Below, in pieces: positions 23,752 to 30,330 of a stretch of 30,330 nucleotides of DNA (positions are counted from its first letter, which is position 1; each line of letters opens with the position of its first letter). The DNA is taken from positions 1 through 30,330 of the forward strand of contig DEQS01000042.1 in NCBI GenBank assembly GCA_002360555.1. The letters are read 5' to 3'. The notes under the pieces were generated by a model, which saw only the letters and a list, made by a program, of their open reading frames with translations, was not told where the DNA came from and did no database searches. A program made the position numbers and the translations under genes. Source of the DNA: Chloracidobacterium sp. UBA3360 (GTDB lineage: Bacteria > Acidobacteriota > Blastocatellia > Pyrinomonadales > Pyrinomonadaceae).

Positions 23752-24510
23752 CTAGTTCGAATGGCCTGTTTCGTTTGCAACGTCCAAAACGTCACCGTCC
23801 TTGCTCCCGGCGATCTGCTTGCTGTCAGGCGTCCCTGCACCGAGCATGCCCATCGATTGTTTGTATTCGAGCAGTTTGTCCTGAAGTTGGATGTCCATAG
23901 CCTCACGCTCGATGTCCTGCATCTGGGCGTCAACTGTGGATGATCCAAGCTGCAATTTGGCTTCGGCAGCCGCAACCCGGCGGTCGATCTTTTCACGCAT
24001 CTCGTTAAAGGTCGATGCGTCGTCGCCGATGTTAAACGTGTCCATCGTCTGAGCTAGCTGCTCTTGCAATTTCGCCTGCTTAGCCGCACTGATAAGCTGC
24101 ATCGCCTCGGCGGTGCGCTTTTTCATGTTAAGGACGTAATTATCGCGGGCCTTTAGAGCCTGTTTCGAAGAAAGCTCAGCTTGCTCTCTTTGAGCCTGAG
24201 TTCGCTGGAGGTCGATCTGAGCCTGTTGTAGTTGGCCGATATAAGCCGTCGCGATGTCGTCGCGGCCCATCTTAACTGACGCTTTGATCTTGGAATCGAG
24301 ATCGACAACCTGTTTTTCGAGGTTCTCGTGATTCTTGATCAAAAGCCGCTCGGTCGCCATCACCTGTGCGACAGAATTATTCAATTCCGGCACACGGTCA
24401 CGCATATCGCGGATCGTCTGTTGTAGCACGAGTTCGGGGTTTTCGATCCTGTCTAACGCCGCACCCGTTCCCGCTCTGAAAACTCTCGTTATTCTCTGCC
24501 AAAGTCCCAT
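23752..24510 (-). CDS. pspA: PspA/IM30 (ESCRT-III-like) membrane-stress protein
   Basis: A 252-aa PspA/Vipp1-family protein. The start MGLWQRITRVFRAGTGAALDRIENP is the usual amphipathic helix plus the beginning of helix 1, and the rest is long helices (ATERLLIKNHENLEKQV, RREQ-type heptads). The family forms rings or rods that bind damaged inner membrane and preserve the proton gradient. ATG 24510 was chosen: an AGG-rich GGAGCAGG lies upstream and the family begins here. The open frame continues 50 codons further upstream, but this part is Cys-rich and unlike the family. A coiled-coil membrane protein follows in the operon, and a circularly permuted ATP-grasp gene is divergent from it. I found no clear sigma-54 promoter. 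Confidence 0.93.
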   Translation of the reverse strand: MGLWQRITRVFRAGTGAALDRIENPELVLQQTIRDMRDRVPELNNSVAQVMATERLLIKNHENLEKQVVDLDSKIKASVKMGRDDIATAYIGQLQQAQIDLQRTQAQREQAELSSKQALKARDNYVLNMKKRTAEAMQLISAAKQAKLQEQLAQTMDTFNIGDDASTFNEMREKIDRRVAAAEAKLQLGSSTVDAQMQDIEREAMDIQLQDKLLEYKQSMGMLGAGTPDSKQIAGSKDGDVLDVANETGHSN

Positions 24511-24721
24511 TTTGCCTACCTGCTCCTCAAAAATTGTATTTAAACAACTATTCGCCAAATTCCTTACGATACGCCATCGGCCAAAGTTGCATTTTCCGCA
24601 ATCAGTATAACAGGAAAATTTGTTAAGGGAAGAGAAATTGGGATAATTCGAGGCGGACAAAATTGGGTTTTTTTCAGTAAGTGGTTTACAGTAATTTCAC
24701 TGCGTTAAACTAAGGAAAAGA

Positions 24722-26074
24722 ATGTCAGGACCTTTCGAAAATCTTATCGCCGAGCTCGATCAGCAATTGCTGAAAGAACATCGTTTTGACACGAGTCTGT
24801 TTGAAAGACTGACCGCCATTCAACACGAATCAGGCATATTGCACGGCGACCGCTCGATCTGTCCGTTTTTGAGGCCGTATTTCCTTGCCGAATCTAGATA
24901 TAACTCGATCCGGCGGGCCGCGGCATTGCTCTTTGGTGCATTTGGCTCGTTGACAGCGGCCGCGCTCGATGACGACGACATTCTTGCTGAATTGGGGATG
25001 TCTGAAAAAGAGATCCGCTGGGCGAGACTCGATCCCGGATACCTCGACGTTTCCATCAACAGTCGTCTAGACACATTCTTGTCGGCGGACGGCTTTGCGT
25101 TCCTAGAATACAATGGTGAAAATCCTGCTGGCATTGGTGATCAGGCTGCATTGGAGCGGCTTTTTACCAATGTGCCGATAGTAGATCGGTTCCTTAGCGA
25201 TAACCTTCACCATTATCCGCAGCCTCACATACGGCTGCTCGAAGTTCTTGACCGCTCCTACCGTGAATTCGGCGGCAAGAAATCTACTCCGAATATCGCG
25301 ATCGTTGACTGGGACGGAGTTTCGACCGGAGCCGAGTTTGAAATATTGAAGGAGTATTTCGAGGCAAACGGCTATGCGACAAAGATCTGTGACCCCACAT
25401 TCATGGAGTACGAAAACGGCATGCTGATGTCGGATGATTTTGAGATAGACGTTTTTTTCAAGCGTGTAATAATTCACGAATTTCTTGACCGGTTTGACGA
25501 GGAGCACGCTGTTTACCGGGCATGCGAGGACGGTGCCGTTTGTATGGCAAACTCGTTCCGCTCTAAGGTGCCCCACAAAAAGGCGAGCTTTGCCATCCTT
25601 ACGGACGAGCGGTACCGAGGCTTGTTTACTGACGCCCAGATCGACGCGATCACACGTCACGTTCCTTGGACACGAAATGTTAAATACGGAAACACGACTT
25701 ATGGCGGCGAATCTGTTGACCTTATCGACTTTATCCGCAAAGAACGGGATCGTTTTGTGCTCAAACCAAATGACGATTACGGCGGCAAGGGTATCAAATT
25801 TGGGTGGGAGAGTACCGTTTCCGAGTGGGACGACGCTATCGAAAGCGCGGTCGCAGCGAGATACGTGGTTCAAGAGCGGGTCGCGGTCGAAAAGACCGAT
25901 ATTCCGATGTTTGAGAATGGCGAAGCCCGTCTACGATCTTTGACCGTCGATTTTGACCCTTTTCTTTTTCAGGGGGTCGTAGAGGGCGGGATGGTCCGGT
26001 TGGCCGCAGGCTCGCTTGTCAATATAAGCTCGGGTGGTGGGGAAACTGCACTTGCGATACTTGAAGGGTTTTAA
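24722..26074 (+). CDS. Circularly permuted ATP-grasp (GSP-synthase-like) protein
   Basis: A 450-aa enzyme that I place, tentatively, with the glutathionylspermidine synthase-like ATP-grasp group. Supporting pieces are LEYNGENPAGIG at 128-139, resembling the substrate-loop NADTPTGL of that group, and an ATP-binding core, FVLKPNDDYGGKGIKFG at 345-361 with Lys348. YVVQERV at 381-387 and a C-terminal LVNISSGGGET at 432-442 follow. Family members ligate amines to carboxylates; the substrate here is unknown. AAGGA lies 7 nt before the ATG. It is divergent from pspA. The E. coli yjf locus pairs a PspA-family protein (YjfJ) with a GSP-synthase-like ATP-grasp protein (YjfC), which supports a functional link. 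Confidence 0.75.
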   Translation: MSGPFENLIAELDQQLLKEHRFDTSLFERLTAIQHESGILHGDRSICPFLRPYFLAESRYNSIRRAAALLFGAFGSLTAAALDDDDILAELGMSEKEIRWARLDPGYLDVSINSRLDTFLSADGFAFLEYNGENPAGIGDQAALERLFTNVPIVDRFLSDNLHHYPQPHIRLLEVLDRSYREFGGKKSTPNIAIVDWDGVSTGAEFEILKEYFEANGYATKICDPTFMEYENGMLMSDDFEIDVFFKRVIIHEFLDRFDEEHAVYRACEDGAVCMANSFRSKVPHKKASFAILTDERYRGLFTDAQIDAITRHVPWTRNVKYGNTTYGGESVDLIDFIRKERDRFVLKPNDDYGGKGIKFGWESTVSEWDDAIESAVAARYVVQERVAVEKTDIPMFENGEARLRSLTVDFDPFLFQGVVEGGMVRLAAGSLVNISSGGGETALAILEGF

Positions 26075-26111
26075 TTACACGCAAGATATGTCGGTCCGGT
26101 GCGTTCCAAAA

Positions 26112-26150
26112 GCAGGGAGAAGTCTCGATCTTCTCTGCGAGATCATTTTT
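26112..26150 (+). terminator. Possible weak terminator after the ATP-grasp gene
   Basis: GCAGGGAGAAG (26112-26122) can pair with CTTCTCTGC (26130-26138), with two bulged G residues, and a T-run follows at 26146-26151 after an 8-nt gap. The gap and bulge make it weak. It could equally be a leader hairpin for the next gene. Confidence 0.35.
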
Positions 26151-26166
26151 TAGGAAGATCATCATA

Positions 26167-29100
26167 ATGAAAAAACTTGTTTCTTGGTTCGTAGTAATCG
26201 CTATTTATCTGAGTTATATCGCTCCCGCGAGCCTGGTCGCTCACGGACAGGTTCTTGGAAAGACAATGGAACAAAAGCAGAAAGACTTGCCAGCCGGGCT
26301 TAAATTTCGCTTGAGCGAAGGCGTCGAGGGGGCCGAACAGCGCGAAAAACAGGCGCTTGCGGCGACCGATCCTCTGTCCGAAGGCGATGCAAGCAATTTG
26401 TTAAAGCGGATCCCTGAAATAAAGACCGCAACAGATGACAAGACCGAATTTGCAAAGCGTATCGGCACCTTGCCCGCGCCAAAAACAGGGAACAGAATAC
26501 CTGTCAAATTTCCGTCCGACGAGATGAGAAATCCGCCGAACGTTAACCCCAACGCTAACGTTTTAGAAGTCATTCGTTTTTCGCCCGAGGGCGAGGTGCC
26601 GCTTGCTCCGGATCTGAGTGTGACTTTTTCGCAGCCGATGGTCGCCGTTACGTCGCAGGAAGACGCCGCCAAATACGCACCCGTTGAACTTACACCGCAG
26701 GTTGAGGGACGCTGGCGTTGGCTCGGAACAAAGACGCTGATGTTCGACACGACCAAGCGTTTTCCGATGGCCACAAAATTTACTGCCCGTGTGCCAGCCG
26801 GAACCAAATCTGCGACCGGACAGGTGCTGGCAAAAGATGTCGTTTGGACATTTACTACGCCGCCGCCAAAGGTCGAGACGATGATGCCGAACGGAGGCAT
26901 CACGCGGCGTGACGCATTGATGTACGTCCAGTTTGATCAGGAAATTAACGCTGAGGCGGTGCTCAAAACTATCAATGTCACGGGGCAGGGAAAACGTCTG
27001 CCGCTGAGGCTTGCGACACAGGCCGAGATCGATAAGGACACAAGCATCTCGTATTACTCAAAACAGGCACAGCCGCGACGTTGGGTCGTGTTTCGTGCCG
27101 TAAATTCCGATGGATTACCCGATAATGCTCTACCCGCAGCATCGTCGATATCAGTCGTAGTCGAAAAGGGAACACCCTCCGCCGAGGGCCCACTCACGAG
27201 CACGGCTGCGCAAAGTTTTAGCTTTCAAACATACAGCCCGCTCAAATTTAGCGCCGGGTATTGCGGATGGCGTGACAACAAAAATTGCTCGCCGTTCGAA
27301 TCGTGGTATCTCGAATTTAACAACGCGATCGAGGCGTCAAAATTTACCAAAGAGATGATCAAGATCGAGCCAGCGGTTGAGGGTTTGACGATCTATCCGT
27401 CGGGTAATTACGTCTATATCACCGGCTATAAAAAAGGCCGCACGACTTATAAGGTCACGATCGACAGCAGCGTTTCAGATATCTTTGGCCAGTCGCTGGG
27501 ACAGCCCGCTACGGCAACAATAAAGGTCGGCCAGGCGGAAAAGAGCCTGTATGCGCAGGGCGGTTTTATGACCGTGCTCGACCCGACGGCAAAACCGACA
27601 TTCTCGATCTATTCGACCAATCAAAACGCCGTCAAGGTGCGTATGTACACGGTTGAGCCGAGCAATTGGCGGCAGTTTCAGGATTATGTTCGGCATATCA
27701 ACTACGACGACGGCAAGCGTCCGGCGATACCGGGGCGGCTAGTGTATGACGAGATCGTCAATGTCGCGAGCAAGCCGGACGAGATGGTCGAAACACGCAT
27801 CGATCTCGCAAGTGCGTTGAGCGGCGGATTTGGCAATGTGATCGTCGATATCGAACCGACAATTCGCAAGGATAAATACGACCGCACACGCATCTTTACA
27901 TGGCTGCAGGCGACGCAGATCGGTCTTGACGCATTTGTCGATAACACCGAGCTGATCGGCTTTGCTACTGATCTTAAGACCGGTAAGCCTCTCGCAGGCG
28001 TCGACCTGTCGATCTTTCCTAACGGTAAGTTGGTTAGTAGTAATCAGTCGTCGGAGGCAAGTGAGGATAAAGGCTTGATCGCCCGGGCGTGGGATTGGAT
28101 CACGAGTTTTGGCGGCGGGCCGAACGCTGGTGAGATCGAGTCGATCGACACCGATGGCACCGCTGGAACGACCGAAACAGTTCCTGAGGCACAGACAAAT
28201 AAGACCGGCGAAAACGGTATTCTGCGGCTGCAGTTGCCCGATTCGCCACCAAAACAGGGCCAGAATCTGCTCATCGCAAAACGCGGTCGAGACACTGCAT
28301 TCTTGCCGGAAAATACAGAGTATTACTGGCAGGACAACGGCAATTGGTACAAAAAAGGCCAGGCTGATTCACTGAGGTGGTTCGTTTTTGACGACCGCAA
28401 GATGTACAAGCCAAAAGAAGAGGTTGCCGTTAAGGGCTACATCCGCAAATTAACTGCGGGCAAGCTTGGCGATGTCGAGGCTCTCGGTGATGCGGCGAAC
28501 GGGTTGACCTATTCGGTAAAAGACCCGCGTAATAACGAGATCGCTAAAGGCACGGCAAATCTCAACGCTTTCGGAGCATTCGATTTCAAATTTGCTTTGC
28601 CCGACAACGCAAATCTTGGCTATGCCAGGATCGATCTATCAACAAATTCAAATATCTCGGGGGCGACGTATTCGCATCAATTTCAGATACAGGAGTTTCG
28701 CCGTCCTGAGTTTGAGGTCTCGACAAAGGTCGCGTCAGAGGCTCCGTTCTTTGTCGGGGGCAATGCTCTTGTTTCGGTCGATGCAAAGTATTATGCCGGT
28801 GGCGGTTTAGCGAATGCTGATGCCAACTGGACGGTAACCGCATCGCCGACAAATTACACTCCTCCAAATCGTGGCGACTACACATTTGGCACATGGACAC
28901 CTTGGTGGGGACGCTACGACGAGGGATACGGTGGCCGTGGCGGCTATGGCGGCGGCAGTTCGCAATCTTTCAAAGGTGTGACCGACGCCAGCGGAAAGCA
29001 TACGCTCAAGGTCGATTTTGAGTCGGTCAAACCCGCACGGCCCTACACCATCTCAGCGGCGGCTTCTGTTACGGACGTTAACCGCCAGACGTGGTCCAGC

Positions 29101-30330
29101 TCGACCTCGCTGCTGGTGCATCCTTCGGCGTTGTATGTCGGGATCAAGACGCCGCGAACATTTGTCCAAAAAGGCGAAAAGATCCAGATCGATTCGATCG
29201 TTTCTGACATCGACGGCAACCTGCAAGCGGGTCGTGACGCTGAGATCAAGGCAGTTTTGAAAGATTGGACCTTCGATAAAGGTGCGTGGAAAGAAGAGAC
29301 GGTGGACGAGCAGAACTGCACCGTCAAATCCACTGACAAAGAACAGAAATGTGAGTTTGTCGCCAAGCAAGGTGGCCGATATACCATCACTGCGACCGTG
29401 ATGGACGATAAAGAGCGGTTTAACGAGAGCGAACTGACTGTGTGGGTTCCCGGCGGCAAGACTCCTCCAAAACGCAACGTTGAACAAGAAGAGGCTCAGA
29501 TCATCCCGAGCAAGAAAGATTTTGCTCCGGGCGATGTTGCCGAGCTGCTTGTCATCTCTCCGTTCACACCGGCCGAGGGTGTGCTTACGCTTCGCCGTGA
29601 CGGCATTGTCAAGACCGAGCGTTTTACGATGAAAGATTCGTCGATGACGCTCAAGATCCCTCTGGATGAAAAATACTTGCCGAATATTACGGCACAGGTC
29701 GATCTTGTCGGCGCGAGTCCACGAACCAACGATAAGGGCGAGGTGGATGCAAAGCTTGCCAAACGTCCGGCGTTCGCGACCGGCAATATCAATCTCTCGA
29801 TATCGACCGCGACGCGTAAATTGACCGTCACCGCAGACCCGGTGGACAAGACGCTTGCCCCCGGCGGCGAGACCAAGGTCAATGTCGAGGTAAAAGATAA
29901 TCGCGGCGAACCGGTTGCGAACAGTGAAGTTGCGATCATCGTCGTTGACGAAAGCGTGCTCGCTCTGTCGCGGTACACGATCGCTGATCCAATGAGCACT
30001 TTTTACACGGCACGCTCGACGGGCACGACAGACTATCATTTGCGCAAAGACATTTTGCTTGCCAACCCGGATGATGTGAAAGCTCCTCCACCCGCTATTG
30101 ATATGGTGACCGAGAGCAGACAAGAGGTGCTGGCGACGGGGTCTGGTCGTGCTGTGGGCGGTGCAAGCCCGGCTAAGCCAGTGCCGGTCTCGGGACTGAA
30201 AAAAGCCGCTGAGCGGGATCGTGATGACGGTTTCGCGGCGGATGAGGAGAAAGCTCAAAATCAGCCAGACGGTTCCCCGATAACTCTGCGGCAAAATTTC
30301 AACGCGTTGGCTTTATTCTCGCCAACCGTG
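26167..30330 (+). CDS. Alpha-2-macroglobulin family protein (N-terminal 1388 aa; runs off window)
   Basis: The open frame continues unbroken to the window edge. A signal peptide is present (MKKLVSWFVVIAIYLSYIAP and on to about residue 29) with no lipobox Cys, unlike many lipoprotein relatives. Macroglobulin-like domains follow: a Big_5-like one at about 135-245, the MG3 start WFVFDDRKMYKPKEEV at 738-753, the MG4 start IQEFRRPEFEV near 841, and a Gly/Tyr-rich insert around 920-940. IVVDESVLALSRY near 1258-1270 is the bait-region-domain hallmark. Residues about 1310-1375 are a disordered, Lys/Arg/Glu-rich bait region. The window stops at NALALFSPTV, where the central A2M domain normally begins, so the thioester and receptor-like domains are not seen. 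Such proteins trap proteases in the periplasm. A pbpC gene often follows, but it cannot be checked here. Confidence 0.93.
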   Translation, partial: MKKLVSWFVVIAIYLSYIAPASLVAHGQVLGKTMEQKQKDLPAGLKFRLSEGVEGAEQREKQALAATDPLSEGDASNLLKRIPEIKTATDDKTEFAKRIGTLPAPKTGNRIPVKFPSDEMRNPPNVNPNANVLEVIRFSPEGEVPLAPDLSVTFSQPMVAVTSQEDAAKYAPVELTPQVEGRWRWLGTKTLMFDTTKRFPMATKFTARVPAGTKSATGQVLAKDVVWTFTTPPPKVETMMPNGGITRRDALMYVQFDQEINAEAVLKTINVTGQGKRLPLRLATQAEIDKDTSISYYSKQAQPRRWVVFRAVNSDGLPDNALPAASSISVVVEKGTPSAEGPLTSTAAQSFSFQTYSPLKFSAGYCGWRDNKNCSPFESWYLEFNNAIEASKFTKEMIKIEPAVEGLTIYPSGNYVYITGYKKGRTTYKVTIDSSVSDIFGQSLGQPATATIKVGQAEKSLYAQGGFMTVLDPTAKPTFSIYSTNQNAVKVRMYTVEPSNWRQFQDYVRHINYDDGKRPAIPGRLVYDEIVNVASKPDEMVETRIDLASALSGGFGNVIVDIEPTIRKDKYDRTRIFTWLQATQIGLDAFVDNTELIGFATDLKTGKPLAGVDLSIFPNGKLVSSNQSSEASEDKGLIARAWDWITSFGGGPNAGEIESIDTDGTAGTTETVPEAQTNKTGENGILRLQLPDSPPKQGQNLLIAKRGRDTAFLPENTEYYWQDNGNWYKKGQADSLRWFVFDDRKMYKPKEEVAVKGYIRKLTAGKLGDVEALGDAANGLTYSVKDPRNNEIAKGTANLNAFGAFDFKFALPDNANLGYARIDLSTNSNISGATYSHQFQIQEFRRPEFEVSTKVASEAPFFVGGNALVSVDAKYYAGGGLANADANWTVTASPTNYTPPNRGDYTFGTWTPWWGRYDEGYGGRGGYGGGSSQSFKGVTDASGKHTLKVDFESVKPARPYTISAAASVTDVNRQTWSSSTSLLVHPSALYVGIKTPRTFVQKGEKIQIDSIVSDIDGNLQAGRDAEIKAVLKDWTFDKGAWKEETVDEQNCTVKSTDKEQKCEFVAKQGGRYTITATVMDDKERFNESELTVWVPGGKTPPKRNVEQEEAQIIPSKKDFAPGDVAELLVISPFTPAEGVLTLRRDGIVKTERFTMKDSSMTLKIPLDEKYLPNITAQVDLVGASPRTNDKGEVDAKLAKRPAFATGNINLSISTATRKLTVTADPVDKTLAPGGETKVNVEVKDNRGEPVANSEVAIIVVDESVLALSRYTIADPMSTFYTARSTGTTDYHLRKDILLANPDDVKAPPPAIDMVTESRQEVLATGSGRAVGGASPAKPVPVSGLKKAAERDRDDGFAADEEKAQNQPDGSPITLRQNFNALALFSPTV

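Noticed and set aside
24511..24660. 50-residue N-terminal extension of PspA
   Set aside because: The PspA family starts at MGLW. The extension is Cys- and Asn-rich and overlaps the likely promoter, while a purine-rich ribosome site lies before the internal ATG.
29053..30294. Long 413-codon minus-strand frame
   Set aside because: It is antisense to the macroglobulin gene, is rich in Arg/His/Leu with no recognisable domain, and has no ribosome site. Its length reflects codon bias in the real gene.

Overview
The window looks like a chromosomal segment of an Acidobacteriota bacterium, most likely of the Blastocatellia/Pyrinomonadales type. The reasons are a secreted VWA protein of the 'acidobacterial VWFA-related' type, an NtrY/NtrX-like pair, a PknB-like kinase grouped with TPR proteins, a DUF5117/DUF4953-type metalloprotease and a very large bacterial alpha-2-macroglobulin, all at moderate GC. 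The assignment is from remembered family distribution, not from a search. I see no phage, plasmid, transposase or CRISPR signature.

Layout. 1-5.4 kb: nadC (NAD synthesis), a CPBP membrane protease, and a two-gene NtrY/NtrX-like two-component system. Four imperfect hairpin elements built from ~9-10 nt sub-repeats occupy every intergenic space here. 5.4-10.3 kb: two secreted zinc metallopeptidases on the minus strand, an M3 peptidyl-dipeptidase and a DUF4953-type protease, each with its own promoter candidate and separated by a strong terminator. 10.5-11.7 kb: tRNA-Arg(ACG) and the VWA protein, minus strand. 11.7-15.5 kb: a plus-strand operon with a good sigma-70 promoter, encoding a zinc-ribbon/DUF5763-like membrane protein, a transmembrane Ser/Thr kinase and an exported TPR protein.

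15.5-17.3 kb: a minus-strand ECF sigma factor and its zf-HC2 anti-sigma factor. The sigma gene has a promoter that is almost the E. coli sigma-E consensus, which suggests autoregulation. The sigma/anti-sigma gap is filled by a ~257 bp segment with 28 bp inverted ends. 17.5-19.8 kb: two membrane-anchored TPR proteins. 20.0-20.6 kb: a four-haem cytochrome c. 20.7-26.1 kb: an ATP-grasp ligase, an O-fucosyltransferase-like glycosyltransferase, a coiled-coil membrane protein, PspA, and a circularly permuted ATP-grasp enzyme divergent from pspA. 26.2 kb to the end: the first 1388 codons of an alpha-2-macroglobulin that runs off the window.

A theme of envelope surveillance runs through the window: PspA, ECF sigma/anti-sigma, CPBP protease, kinase with an extracytoplasmic tail, exported TPR proteins, secreted peptidases and a protease-trapping macroglobulin. 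The best candidate for an under-described system is the 20.7-26.1 kb PspA/ATP-grasp/glycosyltransferase neighbourhood. The most unusual non-coding features are the hairpin family at the left end and the inverted-repeat segment between the sigma and anti-sigma genes. No stretch over 300 bases lacks a gene or RNA.
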